Shown here: in pieces, positions 33,350-64,000 of the stretch
How the letters are laid out: each line of letters starts with the position of its first letter
Position numbering within the stretch: the first letter of the stretch is position 1
From: Cristatella mucedo
Lineage: Eukaryota; Bryozoa; Phylactolaemata; Cristatellidae
Direction of reading: 5' to 3'
DNA: 64,000 nucleotides
Assembly (NCBI GenBank): GCA_009760855.2
Contig: WPIO01000005.1
Location: 4,324,001 to 4,388,000, forward strand
The notes under the pieces: generated by a model
Databases searched by the model: none
What the model was told of the DNA's origin: nothing
What the model saw: the letters and a program-made list of their open reading frames with translations, nothing else
Made by a program: the position numbers and the translations under genes

Positions 33350-34415
33350 ATACTATAAGTAATAGGTATTTTTCAGCGTCTTAAGAGAACCAAACCTCAA
33401 TCGCAGCGATTCATAACTCAGTGCAGGAGAATCAATAAACAAGAGTTAATGAAAGGAAAATGATCACACTTAAGAAATCACACAAAAGCTGCAAACAAAC
33501 TGAAGACCTAACTCCAAAAGCCCTTTAGTGCGAGAGACGGCGGTGTGGCGACTGGATGCCGAGGGGCGGGTGGTAGGCACGCTGAAAGAGCAAGGAAGTC
33601 AGATAGATTGGCGACCGCAAGCGAGTGAAGTGAAATTTAGGCCTGAGAGCGGATCTTGACGTCGATTCGATGCTTGATGGAGATCCGGTTAAGCTCAATT
33701 AGAAATGGTGTAACTTGGCAGCGACGCTGTTGACGACTGACCATAAAAGATCTTTGCACTAAGTGTGGACTACTGAGGGTGGGAGCCCTGAATAAATGGA
33801 ATTTCAGTAATCTGGATACGACAAAGGCATGAGTTTGTATGACTGTCGTACTCTAGTCTTAGCAGGCCCCGATTTTAGTCATGTTTATTGTTTATTTTCT
33901 CAGTTAAAAGAAGGCCAATTTTACTGAGGAGAAAATGTCCCATTCCATTAAAGAGTCTTTTTTGGAACCATACTCCCAGATTATTGTCAGACATACGGGA
34001 GTGATGCCAGCTGAATCAATCTCGAGATTGAGATCTTCCGACTTCAGGTAGGCACTCGGCTTGCCCATATCCATTAGGCTAGTCTTATTAAGCTTCAGGA
34101 AGTTAAGAAGCCATCATTATGTGCGAATGTCATTAATGCAAGGGAGATAAGTGAGTCGAATGCAGAGCGAGGCTTAGATGGGTTAAAGGATAGATAGCCT
34201 GGATGTCATTGGCTTAGAAATGAAAGCCAAGATCGTGTTTAGCGATTAAATTGGCCCTAGAAGGAGCTTAGATAATGAAAATAAGGAGGCCCAAGACCGA
34301 CTCTTGAGGTATCTCTTACTTTAAGGGCTCCCAGAAGACAGAGAGCCACCTTGAAATTCTACACCTTGCCATCTCTCAGTGAGGTAGGACCTAAGGAAGG
34401 CTTATACAAATGGCG
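33350..34415 (-). mobile_element. L2 LINE copy, subfamily B
   Basis: Left end: GTCTTAAGAGAACCAAACCT, then CAGTGCAGGAGAATCAATAA. Internal text includes the decayed RT stretch around 33900-34150 (GGCTTGCCCATATCCATTAG corresponds to the LLxMGKP region) and the stretch near 34290-34340 seen also at 14690. No open frame survives. Confidence 0.75.
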
Positions 34416-35058
34416 ACCACTCTCTCACTTTCCACGGTGAAATGGAGCGTGAGTGTTTGGTTTAGTGTTGTTCGAGATGTTGTTCTTTGTTTGAGTGTGA
34501 GGAGACATTTTGCAATTACAGACAATTAATAAAACTGACCGCAACACCAAGTTTATGCTGCCGTCCCAATCTTACTGTAACCTACGGCGAGATTGATCAT
34601 GCTCATAGTTCACTTCTAGGTACCCGTACAATAGGTCTGTTACCAACTTTTAGTTGGAACGTTATTATTGCATTTCTATTTAATATCTGTGTTCATGTCT
34701 TACTAATAATGTCGTTCGTTGTGTTTGGGTAATCAAGGGAATATTTTTAGCTGACGGCCGAAACAGGGTAGAGCAGGGTGGCCGATAGTTGGAAGAGATC
34801 AGTCTTCGTTCGGCTAGTAAGAGTAGATCAGAATAAAAATATTATTCCTAATAAATCCATATTTTTCTTTGTTTTTCCGATATCGAGGCTATCACACAGT
34901 TACTTTGGTCTCTTAATACAATGGCAGACGAGTCTAATCCTAATGATACAATCGATGTGCCGCAGTAACTCTAAAGGAGCGTGCTTTGGTCTATCTAGTT
35001 TGTCCAGGTTAGCATCCAACAGGAGTCATTCCAGTTCCTCGTACGTACGCAAACGAGA
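34416..35058. other. 3' flank of the calmodulin-like gene
   Basis: No transposon is recognised. A TTTAAT (ATTAAA on the minus strand) at about 34679 is a possible but distant poly(A) signal for the gene ending at 35059. Confidence 0.35.
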
Positions 35059-44901
<9,843 letters not shown>

Positions 44902-44989
44902 GGCTGCAGGCGACAGCTGGGTGAATGCCACGCATTGCCTGGCTCCCGGCAGCAGGATCTCTGCATAACAATATTGCCTAAGTTTGGTT

Positions 44990-46640
44990 GTTAGGACACA
45001 GCCAATGCAGTTTGTGAGAGGCTGTAATCAATCGCCTAGGTATTATTAGTCAAGGACCGGCGTTGTTCTAGGACACAATAGAGCCCGTGGACGATTGCTT
45101 TGGCTGAATAGCGATCGAGGAACTCAAAAGCTCTGATGGTGTATGCCATATTCAGCCAACTTATTGACCACATTGTTGAGCTTGTGGAGACGCATGCTAT
45201 AAGTGCTCTGCACACCCACGTAGCAAATTGCCGGTTGCTAGGCCCTCAAGTTCAATGTAGCATGGCTGAGATTTGATGCATCCGGGTGTAGGGCAAGAGC
45301 CTACAGCTCAGATCTTCTTGTCAGCAGTACGAGCCGTGTGCACACTAGCCACTTGGACGCATGTTAGTCATTGGAGCTCAATAAATGCTCGCGAAGGAAT
45401 GCCGAGTACTCTGCAGCACGTTGCTAAGATCATACGAACTTACCACTTTTCAGACTTCCCACTAGTTAAAGTTTTCCATTGACCACCAGCCCCTCGCATG
45501 ATGGCCATATGATGCAGTTAGTCGCGATCAAAATTACAGTTCATAAGAAAATTCTTGAGTGTTCTGCAATTATCTGCTGAGTTAAGGCAGTGATGGAAAA
45601 ATAGTTTCGCTGTCAAATCTTCTTAACTGGAGTGCTAAATGCGGTGATTGCTTGGTCGTCGATACAGGAGCGTGTCTTTGTTGCCGATTTTAAGTGTCCT
45701 ATGTTGAAGTTTTGATATAAGTCTCCTCAATCGGGAGGTCAGTTTTTCAATTCATTAAAACTACAAGATGAATACGGATGCAAATAGTTGCTTAAATGTC
45801 ACTATAAAGCGTTGCATGGACTTTTATGCACTGGGAATAGTTTAGTTAGCTTACCTTACTTAGCTAACCTGAAATGGACTGCAAAGAAGAGGCGAACGAT
45901 GGCCCTCTACCTGGTACGATAGAGAGAGTTCCCACTATTCTACAGTGTCCTATGCAATAATCAATAAGCCCAGGACACTTTCGTATGACGAGAATATATT
46001 CATGCAAGACAGGCATCAGTAGGTAAACGAGTACGGTTGAGCGCGGCTTTAACGACTCGTGAAAGCAGTAATGGCGTTGCCAGGATTTTGATGTGGGCAA
46101 AATCTGTACCTTTCGGAGCTCGGGTCAAAGTCAAGGACTTGCTTCGAAATGTAATGAGAATCTCCGTAGCATCTTTAAAATTTTCACTTTGTCCTAACCT
46201 TATTTTAAATGTTCAATGTGGCTATTAGTTATTAATCTAAACAATTTTGGAAAGGCTTACTGCTGCTCCTAGTCGCACGCGCCCCACCAGGAGGCCTCTT
46301 TCGACACATTAAAAAGAAATTCTCAGTGTGCTGAGCGTGAAGACGTTCGAAGGCGTGCCGCTTGGCAGGTCTCTTTTAAGTTCTTTTAAACCGTTATCCA
46401 GCGCTTTGCACCCACTTAGTCATTGTGGCGCATACATGCATGCTATTATGAGAAGTTAAGTTGCTCGACGACCAGTAATCCAGGTTCGGCCATTGATCTG
46501 GCTCACTAACTATTATGCGACTTCAAGAGGTGTATGGGCTTTGTATTTACAGATTCCACTCCTTGCACAAGAGATCTTTCTTGGTTTGTATATACAACAG
46601 AGAACAGACCAGATCATTCATGACCTGTTGGCATTACCGC
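44990..46640. other. Intergenic between the divergent calmodulin-like and VCPKMT genes
   Basis: No exon or repeat recognised. The 78-codon minus frame at 45864-46100 has no motif. The promoter of the minus-strand calmodulin-like gene should lie at the left side of this segment. Confidence 0.45.
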
Positions 46641-46760
46641 TAATAATTCGGTCATGCTTTCTTTATAGCATGTGTGAAGTGCTTAGTAAGAGATTGGTGC
46701 TAATATTGATATTTGGACCTAATTTTGCTATGCAAATGTTATATTATCATTATTACTAAC
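46640..46760 (+). mobile_element. Decayed L2/SINE tail
   Basis: CATGTGTGAAGTGCTTAGTA, then AGAGATTGGTG and an ATTATCATTATTA end. Weak but in the right order. Confidence 0.5.
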
Positions 46761-46944
46761 TGAGACGCCAGAAAACCACAAGTGTTCTGAGATGTTGTGC
46801 GAGTCCGGCTAGTGGATCTGTAGGGCTGAAGAAAGAGGTTCGAAGGACGTCGGTTAGATGAAAAGACGTACTGAAATAACTGGTTAAGATAAACGAATCA
46901 ATGGATTGGTATACTGTAGAGAAGGGAGCTGATTTTGTGCCTCA

Positions 46945-47420
46945 AATAAATTCACGGCATCTCCTTTTCTTTTCGTTTACTTGGTCGGTCATTTCGGCTT
47001 GCGGAGTTACAGACGGGGATGCATACATATGGGAAAAATGAACGCATGGGCTTCGCAGAGTGATTCCCGCTCCTCCGATTAAAGCTCTCGTATCTCGTAA
47101 CCAAGCAAAGTTTTTTCGGAGATTGTGCCTTCAGCTTCTTTGCACGCAAAGCCTGGAACTCCCGACTTCCAACTGACAGCAAGACATCCCGACTCGACTA
47201 AATTTTAAAAAGACGCTGAAAATCCACCGGTTCCTCAAACCTTTCGATCTTTCCTTGTAAATTGTCCGTCGTGTGCTCATGCGTGCTGAACTTGTGCATG
47301 TTATCGCTATCCAATTTACCTGCTTCCTTTCCAGTCAGTATATATAAAGTCCATAGAGAGATATTTAGTTCTGTAAGGTTAGGGCGCTATGCAAATGCCT
47401 TAATAATAATGATATAGTTA
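46945..47420 (+). mobile_element. L2 LINE 3' end, diverged
   Basis: Translation remnants FSFFARKAWNSRLPTDSKTS near 47130-47190 correspond to the L2 C-terminus. The tail is GGTTAGGGCGCTATGCAAAT, then TAATAATAATGA. Confidence 0.7.
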
Positions 47421-48085
47421 TCATAATTATAAATAAATTATATATACAAATATCATATGTATGATAAATTATTAAAACTATTGTGCATACTTATGCGTAG
47501 GTCGTCGCTGTTTCGCAGCCTACGGTTTGAAAAGTTAGAAAGTTCTCGCCATTCCTTAGCCGTAGGGTCTCCCCGAGAAACCTATAACTAGAGCTCTAAA
47601 GAGGCGCTTAATGAAATGTTCTTTTTAGCATCCTCCTACTTCTGATGGCCTGCTCCAAAAACCGACCAAGAAGCTTTACAAGAGAGGCGAGGCTCACCAC
47701 CCGGTTTACCGCATTAGTCTTTCCTCCGTAAATATTTCTCAACTTCATTTGAAAGGAAATAGTAGCTATTTTTAGCGTAACATCATTCGGGGATGATTTT
47801 GAGGTGAATGATTGCTGGATGGAGACAACTTAACCCTAGGTGGGGGAGGCGTGAGGTCACAGCGAGTTTTTACCTATCACCAGCTTGTCATAATTGAATA
47901 GGGAGTCGGGAGCGCTTGGAGTGCTAAGCAGAAAATCTCACTTGTCCTGCTAACGTAAGATAAGCAGAGGCTAGATACGCAGACGGCGGCGGACGACGGA
48001 CAAGTACGTATAAGCACGCGCGGTTAGAGTTTTTAGTTTCCTCATTTCCTCATTAGGGAATAGAAGAAGTGATCATTTCTCGAGC
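47421..48085. other. Intergenic, no recognised element
   Basis: AT-rich at the left, more mixed at the right. Nothing identified. Confidence 0.45.
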
Positions 48086-48086
48086 A

Positions 48087-48165
48087 GGTAATAATAATAA
48101 TAATAATACATTTGATAAAGCGCCCTCAGAGAACTTAACCTTTTTCTAGGCACTTTAAAATTGCT
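48087..48165 (-). mobile_element. L2 LINE tail fragment
   Basis: (TAA)n, then ACATTTGATAAAGCGCCCTC, then AGAGAACTTAACCTTTTTCT. Only the last about 75 bp of the family. Confidence 0.78.
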
Positions 48166-48269
48166 AGTAGACCTCTGAGAGTGCTCTTGCACCAGGTGAG
48201 AGCATGGAAGGAGGGATTTTCTCGGGTAAGGAGAGGGCTTTCATGAGAGTGGCGACTGCAGCGGGCTTT

Positions 48270-48620
48270 TGTGGAGGCCACGGCTAGCCCAAACCGATGG
48301 ATCGAGTTGTGGTGACCCCTAGGTGTCCCCGGAGGCCCCCAGGTGTACGAACCCTTGGACCCTACGGAAGTTACGCCTCGCGTAGAGGGAAGTGCCTTAA
48401 GTACAGCGACAGCATTCCCTCCTCTGTGATAGCGCCCTGTGCGTAGGGGCAGGTCCGTGCGTTTGACTTGGCGAGCTAGTGCTAGGGCTGTATGTATGGG
48501 ACCGAACTGGACGCTAAGCGACAAGGAGCGAATGAAGTTGAGGCGCAATTTTTGTTCTGGGTGATTCGATCCAGCTAACGAACGTGTGACTGCTGGTAAC
48601 CGTAACTCCAGAGATAACTT
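48270..48620 (+). repeat. Unassigned dispersed repeat, copy 1
   Basis: It shares the order GGACCGAACTGGACGC, AAGCGACA, AAGTTGAGG and a GATTCGATCCAG end with 50330-50680. The overall G+C and a terminal GATCCAG could suit a solo LTR, but no RT, second LTR or target duplication was identified. Confidence 0.4.
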
Positions 48621-48885
48621 ATAGCTTCAGAGCCGCTGTAGGCGAGGCGTCTTGCTTATTTCGCCCACTGAACCGGCGAGCATGGCGGTGAAAGACGGCG
48701 CCAGTGGGCTACTCTGTTAGGAACGCCGCAGAGGAATACGCCAACTCTCCGAAGGCTCAGCGCTCTACATTTCTGGGAGGACGCTCCTATTCTGCTCGCT
48801 GAAGAAGCACCGATAGGGAGAGCTTGATAGCTTATCTTAGAAAATTTGAATTATTTCCTTTGGAACTTATGAATATCAGCACCGA
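48621..48885. other. Intergenic, no recognised element
   Basis: Nothing supported. Confidence 0.4.
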
Positions 48886-49292
48886 ATAGAATTCCTTTTC
48901 GGAATCTAACTGTTTACCCATACCTCGTGCTAACCTCAAATCCTTTGGAGACCGTGCCTTTAGTTAGTATGCTCTCAAAGCCTGGAACTCACTCCGTACT
49001 TGCGTCACGACATCCCCTGACTTGACCAAATTTTAAAAGAACTTATAAACACAGCTATTTATGACAGCATTTAGTGGATCCCTGTGATTCGTCCTTTACA
49101 TGCTTATGCGTGCTGACACTGTTGCATGTTGCCACTAACCACACTTGCATGCTGACCCTGTTCATGTCACCCTAACCCTGTTTATCAAGCATGATACCAC
49201 TCACCATTTGATTGTGTTTCCTTTGCAGCAAATGTACAGCACCTAGAAAGAGATTGAGTTCTCTGAGGGCACTTTATCAAGTGTATTATTAC
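48886..49292 (+). mobile_element. L2 LINE 3' end (subfamily A)
   Basis: It begins in the C-terminal coding region (CCTCAAATCCTTTGGAGACC), then the untranslated block with GTGCTGACACTG, and ends GAGTTCTCTGAGGGCACTTT, then GTATTATTACT at 49292. Confidence 0.87.
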
Positions 49293-49912
49293 TCCGCAGC
49301 TAGGCTTGTCTGTCGTAAGCGTCGTAGTTGCCACATCGCACCACTTCTCGCCGACCTGCACTGGCTACCAGTCAAGCAACGGATCGACTTCAAGGTTTTG
49401 TCGCTCACTTTTAGGTCACTTCATTCTTTGGCTCCAGATTATCTCTCAGATCTACTCCCCCCCAAGCCAAGCATCGTACAATCCGCTTTTCGGAATCCAA
49501 CAGTCTACCAATACCTCGTACAAACCTCAAATCCTTTTGAGACCGTGCATTTAGTTCGTATGCTCCCAAAGCCTGCAACTTACTCCCGACTTGCGTCACA
49601 ACATCCCCTGACTTGACCACATTTAAAAAGAACTTAAAAAAACACATCTGTTTAGGACAGCATTTAGTGGGTCCCTGTGATTAGTCCTTCATGTGCTTAT
49701 GCGTGCTGACACTGTGCATGCTGCCACTAACTACACATGCATGCTGACCCTGTGAATGTGACCCCTAATCACGTTATTCATATTGTTTGTTTATCAAGCA
49801 TGAAATTACTCACATTCAATTGCATTTCCCTTTGCAGCAAATGTAAAGCGCCTAAAAAGAGATTGAGTTCTCTGAGGGCGCTTTGTCAAGTGCATTATTA
49901 TTATTATTATAA
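49293..49912 (+). mobile_element. L2 LINE 3' end (subfamily A), adjoining second copy
   Basis: It starts abruptly at AARLVCRKRRSCHIAPLL, continues LADLHWLPVKQRIDFKVLSL, and ends GGGCGCTTTGTCAAGTGCAT plus (TTA)n. It directly abuts the preceding tail in the same orientation. Confidence 0.88.
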
Positions 49913-50330
49913 GCAGGCAATGCAGCGGGCCAGCGTACGTACAGATGCAGAATAGTCGTCGTTTAAGCCGCTCCGGAGCACGTGGAGAGAGGAGAGAGAA
50001 GGGAATAGCATGCGTAAAAGCCGACGCACATGCAGAAAGTATTCCTGCTGTAGCGCCAGCGGTGTCGTACGACCCAGCTAGACCTACGCAATTAAATCGA
50101 GCTTGGTCAGTGGATACGTTCCGACTGCAGTGCCTAATGAGCTGGTGTGGAGCGGAGTAGAGTGAGTCCAGCTATAGTCCAGCTGGGGCGGAACAACACT
50201 GAGGGGAAGCAACACCTACAGTATTCGGATTACCCGCCTCCAGTCGGAGGGAAGGAGGGATTGTTTTTGTTTTGCGAAGCAGCCATCGTTTATTAGCCTC
50301 GAGTTAGGTTGACTCTGAAGCCTTTCTCTG
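49913..50330. other. Intergenic, unassigned
   Basis: Moderate G+C. A 71-codon frame without motif. Confidence 0.4.
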
Positions 50331-50690
50331 GTCAGGGGTTAGGGTCGTGATTAGCGCAGATCGGAGCATCAGGGTTTCCAGCGGAGGCCGTTGCACGCCT
50401 GGACCGACGTCGTTAATCAAGTGCCTTGTTGTTCGGGCTCTCCGACTATTTGGGTCTCGCCCCAGCATAGACGCAGGTGAGCTAAGTACGGGGAGGTAAT
50501 TCCCCGGAGTATGGGTGTCTCGGTGAGAACTAGCAATGAGTGTGGCGATAAGACCAAACTAGACGCGAAGCGACATTGTGTGCCTGCTAATAAAGTTCGG
50601 TAAAATCCCCTATTGGCGATTTGTGACTCGATCCAGTGGGTGAACCGCTTCAGCTAGCGTTCGGCTTTTAAATATTATGGTGAAGAAACG
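50330..50690 (+). repeat. Unassigned dispersed repeat, copy 2
   Basis: GACCAAACTAGACGCGAAGC, then GACA, an AATAAAG, and TGTGACTCGATCCAG near 50635 correspond to the copy at 48270. An AATAAA followed by a short G+C-mixed end fits a terminal repeat, but this is inference. Confidence 0.4.
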
Positions 50691-51189
50691 TTACAATGGA
50701 TTGGAATATATTTATCAAAGTCCTTGATGTTTATCTTAATAAACATAAAGAGAGTGCGACTTACTCGAAAGAGCAAGACGAGCGCTTCCATAGGAATTTA
50801 TTAGATTTTGAATGCCGCTGTAATGAAATTGTGATGAAAAAAGGATAGATCAGATTAGAGGGCGGATTCGGGAAAGGGATTTTCAGTATAGTCGTAATCT
50901 CAAAAACTACTCACTTCTGCATCATTGTTGTCATCTTCGAATTAATTTAGCATAAAAAATTGCTAATTTCGATTTGTGAGCTGTCTGTTCTCACTGAACC
51001 AAAGGGCGCGAGTTCGACTGTTTTCTTATTGGAAATAGCTATATCTAATTCAGTTGTATCACTTTCTCGGTGACATAAGCAAAGTTTTTTTGGAGTGATG
51101 GCTATTTTTTACATTTTAAGGATTGTGCCAATAGGAAATAACACATACTTTCAGGAGAAAAAATGTGTTGCACTGTGCTATAATAATTT
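50691..51189. other. Intergenic, AT-rich
   Basis: Nothing recognised. Confidence 0.45.
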
Positions 51190-51591
51190 AATAATAATAA
51201 TTCACTTGATAAAGCGCCCTCAGAGAACTTAATCTCTCTCTAGGCGCTTTACATTTGCTGTAAAGTGAAATGCAATTGAATGGTAAATAAAATCATGTTT
51301 GAAAAAACAAACGAAATGAATAATATGGTTATGGATGACATGCATAGGGTCAGCATGCAAATGTGGTTAGTGGCAGCATGCACAGTGTCAGCACGCATAA
51401 GCACATCAAGGACAAATCACAGGGACCCACTAAATGCTGTCCTAAATAGGTGTGTTTTTAGGTTCCTTTTAAATGTGGTCAGGTCAAGTGATGTTCTGAC
51501 GCAGGTCGGGAGGGAGTTCCAGGCTTTGGGAGCATATGAAGTAAATGCACGGTCTCCAAAGGATTTAAGGTTTGTATGAGGTATTTCTAGC
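51190..51591 (-). mobile_element. L2 LINE 3' end (subfamily A)
   Basis: AATAATAATTCACTTGATAA, then AGCGCCCTCAGAGAACTTAA, through to TTTGTATGAGGTATTTCTAG. Very similar to the copy at 12138, and it stops exactly where a SINE-1 begins. Confidence 0.88.
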
Positions 51592-51715
51592 ACTGGTTTG
51601 GCCCCGGAGTAAGGCGCCCGCTTTCGACGATCGAGGTCGTGAGCCCGAGCCCAGCGGTATATGTGAAGCGCATGGATAGAGTTAGTTCTCTTATGGAGCT
51701 ATTTAAATAGATAAA
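51592..51715 (+). mobile_element. SINE-1 copy
   Basis: CACTGGTTTGGCCCCGGAGT, then GAGGTCGTGAGCCCGAGCCC B box, GTGAAGCGCATGGATAGAGT and TAGTTCTCTTATGGAGCTAT. The A box is partly decayed. Confidence 0.72.
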
Positions 51716-52094
51716 AGAAATTTAATTTTTTTGAGGTAACAATTGCTCCCTTATTGATTCGAGGTCAAATTCCAAGCTTTCTTACGGTGCGAAAATCGGA
51801 AACCGAAAACTAGTCCTTGGGACTGACGACCGTACCTGGCAGCAGTCTTTACGATGGCTGCTGAAGGCAATGCCAGAAGAGAGGCAGCCGTGCTAAGCCG
51901 GAGGGAGGTTAATCGTCAGGATCAGTGCAGCGGTCGAACTGGCCTTCTAGGTCTTCCATAACGAGGGCGTTTCTGCCGGTAAACAAATCCGTTCCTGAAA
52001 CGGCATCTCCTATCGGGCGTAGTCGCCTATAACTCGCAGTCTTCTATAGCATAGCTCGCATTTATCAAGATCACACCATACGGGTTTATGTCTT

Positions 52095-52405
52095 CACAGG
52101 CGACTTTCGTCACGACTTCGCCTGACTTGACAACATTTAAAAAGAAACTAAAGCGCATCTATTTATCGAAGTATTTAGTCGGTTCATGTGGTTCGTCTTT
52201 CGTGTGCTTATTCGTGCTGATACTGCATGCTGCCACTAATCATATTTGCATGCTGACCCTCGGCATGTCACTTCTATCCACGCTATGCTTGTTGTCATTG
52301 AGCATGCCATCACTACTAACCATTCGATCGTGCTTCTTTTTGCAGCAAATATAAAGTGCTTAGAAAGAGATTGAGTTTTATTAGGTCAATATAAAATTGT
52401 TATAA
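52095..52405 (+). mobile_element. L2 LINE 3' end (subfamily A), diverged
   Basis: TTGACAACATTTAAAAAGAA (coding end), the untranslated block with TTCGTGTGCTTATTCGTGCT, then AGTGCTTAGAAAGAGATTGA. It lies about 300 bp upstream of the VCPKMT start codon. Confidence 0.8.
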
Positions 52406-52663
52406 TTAATAACAATAATATTATTAATGTTAACAGGTCAATCGGGCGGAAGTCATTTATACATGTTTATATACCGGAAGCCAACGGAGCAGAAAAAGAA
52501 TCAAACTGCGCAGCTGTACATGCTGCTAAGTTGCGGGTGTTTTAAACTGGTCCGTACTCCGGTTCGATGGTTCAAACTGACTCGAGCTGGTTGCACGTTG
52601 GAGTTGCCGTTCCCGAATGAAAGACGGATCACGATAGGACTTGTCGCATTCGGGTCAATGTGA

Positions 52664-62244
<9,581 letters not shown>

Positions 62245-62467
62245 AGTCATGGTAGCAGTACTCTAATGCAGGTGGCACGATTGCGTGCCAATCCATATGT
62301 CTCCATGCTGATCAGCAGCCTGGGCGTTTTGCTATCTGCCTATGTGATGGCCTTTCTTCGTTGACGTGAAATCGACATCCCGTGGTGACTTGATAACTAA
62401 TGATGACGTCCTGTCGGGTTTTGCATTCAATCCGAGCAGCAAGCACGACTTGTGGCCATCTGGGTAG

Positions 62468-62570
62468 CTAGAGCCGAAGCTTGAACCGTAAGCCAGGTGC
62501 TGCTTTATATCTGAATATTCCTGTCCACACCTGGCCTTCTGTATCGTGAAATTGACCTTCGCCTTCCACT
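62468..62570 (-). CDS. MORN2: MORN2-like protein, last exon (partial gene)
   Basis: Acceptor GTTGTAG|AGTGG, stop TAG at 62470-62468, 33 codons. It reads VEGEGQFHDTEGQVW, then TGIFRYKAAPGLRFKLRL. This matches the C-terminus of MORN2 (VEGEGEYTDIQGLEW...AAPDLKLKL in human), including the G-x-G-x-[FY] and W-x-G-x-F spacing of a MORN repeat. MORN2 is a small MORN-repeat protein linked to spermatogenesis and LC3-associated phagocytosis in mammals. Upstream exons should lie at higher coordinates; I could not find them before 64000. It is convergent with VCPKMT. Confidence 0.8.
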
Positions 62571-62599
62571 CTACAACGACCAGCCAGGATGTCAACATG

Positions 62600-62930
62600 T
62601 TGTATGCTATTTACTTGGTATTGGTAATGATGACATTTGCTGCTGCGATTGTCTGAGGCTGCTCCCAAATAGGGCAGCTGAAACGGCCTTTTTTCGTTAA
62701 ATGCTGAATCTCGATTCATACACTACCAACTTACTTATATGTATAAATGCTATTACTATGTTTATTTTATCTTACCATCACTGTCATAGCATGTCCAATA
62801 CCTTCTTCAGTCCGGCTCAGCAGAGCTGATTTTCTGCTTCAAAGCCTGCTTTAGCTCAGGGTCTTCATATTTGTGCACCATGCATATTTTTGCATCACTG
62901 CTTGGTCTTCTATTCATTAGCAAAGCTGGC
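62600..62930 (-). other. MORN2-like gene intron, no recognised repeat
   Basis: A possible but unassigned minus-strand open stretch with an ATG|GTAAGAT donor near 62785-62840 has the wrong phase for the MORN2 exon. Confidence 0.4.
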
Positions 62931-62936
62931 CATGAT

Positions 62937-63100
62937 AGCCCATGAAGTAAGGTGCCTGCTCTTCACGACCGAGGTCTACGGGTACAAATTCTGCTGTGGG
63001 CGATCCTTTATTGCCAAGTGCAAGTGGTGGTGATAGCCTTTAAGGCTCCTCTGCTGCTACACAAATGAGGCTGTTAAATCAGCTAATATTATTTTTATAG
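62937..63100 (+). mobile_element. SINE-2 copy
   Basis: AAGGTGCCTGCTCTTCACGA, GAGGTCTACGGGTACAAATT (damaged B box), GGGCGATCCTTTATTGCCAA, AGTGGTGGTGATAGCCTTTA, then GAGGCTGTTAAATCAGCTAA. All modules are present. Confidence 0.83.
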
Positions 63101-63147
63101 TCATCTGCTTTTTTTAAACATACTGACATAGCTCCATTTCCTAATGA

Positions 63148-63468
63148 TACTTATTATTATAATAATGCATTTGATATAGCGCCCTCAGAGAACTCAATCT
63201 CTTTCTAGGCGCTTTACATTGGCTGCAAAGGGAAACGCGATTGAATGGTGAGTAATATCATGCTCGATAAACAACATGAATAACATGGTTGGGGATGATA
63301 TGCACAGGGTCAGCATGCAAGTTTGGTTAGTGTCAGCATGCACAAGCACATAAAAAACGAATCGCAGGGACCGTCTAAATGCTGTCCTAAATAGGTGTGT
63401 TTATAAGTTCTTTTTAAATTTGGTCAAGTCAGGGGATGTTCTGACGCAAGTCGGGAGTGAGTTCCACT
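63148..63468 (-). mobile_element. L2 LINE 3' end (subfamily A)
   Basis: TTATTATAATAATGCATTTG, then ATAGCGCCCTCAGAGAACTC, through GATGTTCTGACGCAAGTCGG. Truncated at about 63468. Confidence 0.86.
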
Positions 63469-64000
63469 AAAGCATAATAAAAGCACCCTCGCAAAGACAG
63501 CCTGAAAATTTGGTTAGGCACCGGTTTCTTCCGGGTGACTTACTCAATTTAAGGGTAAATGTGAAAAAACTGAGATTGGTCTAGACATCTAATATTTGTT
63601 TAGGGTACCATTCAAAAGAAATGCATATTGGAAATTGAATCTAAAGTTTAGACGATCTGCTCCTAAAAGGGAAGCTTTAAAAAATTACTGCGAGCCGTGT
63701 CTGTTCCGGAGGTAAACTGGCAGCAACATATCTACAAAAAATATTGATCGCTGCATCATATGCGACTTCTGTTCCAACTTGTTGAACCTTAGTGCACCGA
63801 GGTACATTTTGCAGCTTGTTTAGGTGCACACGAGTCGCATATGGATGTAGAGATCACTTAATTTTTTATTGTTATATACTTTGCATCCGACTTACTTCCG
63901 GGTTAAACATTATTTGCATAGTCTATTTTTATAATGCTTTCCTTTTATGTAAAATCATCAACACTTCAGATTCCATTTCCAAAAAACTGTCTTTTGAAAG
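63469..64000. other. Right end of window, no recognised feature
   Basis: AT-rich. If the MORN2-like gene continues, this is intron or holds an exon I could not recognise. Confidence 0.4.

Noticed and set aside
62785-62840. Candidate minus-strand exon reading LLSRTEEGIGHAMTVM with an ATG|GTAAGAT donor
   Set aside because: Ends in phase 0 whereas the MORN2 last exon needs two carried bases, and the sequence lacks MORN spacing.

Overview
The window is nuclear DNA from an intron-rich animal, most likely an invertebrate. Evidence: short exons with consensus GT/AG borders, multi-kilobase introns, L2/CR1-type LINE debris, tRNA-derived SINEs, long microsatellites, and four animal-type genes. I cannot name the species. 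Most long open frames are repeats or retrotransposon remains; the real genes were found by joining small exons by splice site, reading phase and recalled family sequence.

Layout. (1) Positions 1-21706, minus strand: the 5' part of a NIPBL/Nipped-B (Scc2 cohesin loader) orthologue. It has eleven phase-compatible coding exons giving the first 382 residues, and it runs off the left edge. Its introns hold L2 LINE copies, a (CT)n tract, a 23-bp GC-rich minisatellite, SINEs and a (TC)n tract grown inside a LINE tail. A CpG-rich stretch at 24.1-25.0 kb is the probable promoter. (2) About 25.9-32 kb: no gene; a decayed tandem repeat with a period near 175 bp, interrupted by SINEs. (3) 35059-44901, minus strand: a complete calmodulin-like gene closest to CALML4, with six exons and 149 codons, and an intron directly after the ATG as in calmodulin genes. 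(4) About 45-52.4 kb: intergenic DNA with L2 fragments and two related unassigned repeat blocks. (5) 52706-62244, plus strand: a complete VCPKMT (METTL21D) lysine methyltransferase gene, four exons and 236 residues. Its introns hold L2 fragments, a 135-bp tandem duplication, hairpins and a pogo/Tigger-like DNA transposon. (6) 62468-62570, minus strand: the last exon of a MORN2-like gene, tail to tail with VCPKMT (223 bp between stop codons) and running off the right edge.

The genes do not form one pathway: cohesin loading, a small EF-hand protein, methylation of the VCP/p97 ATPase, and a MORN-repeat protein are simply neighbours. No operon, CRISPR array, true tRNA or rRNA gene was seen. All periods, phases and similarities were judged by eye.
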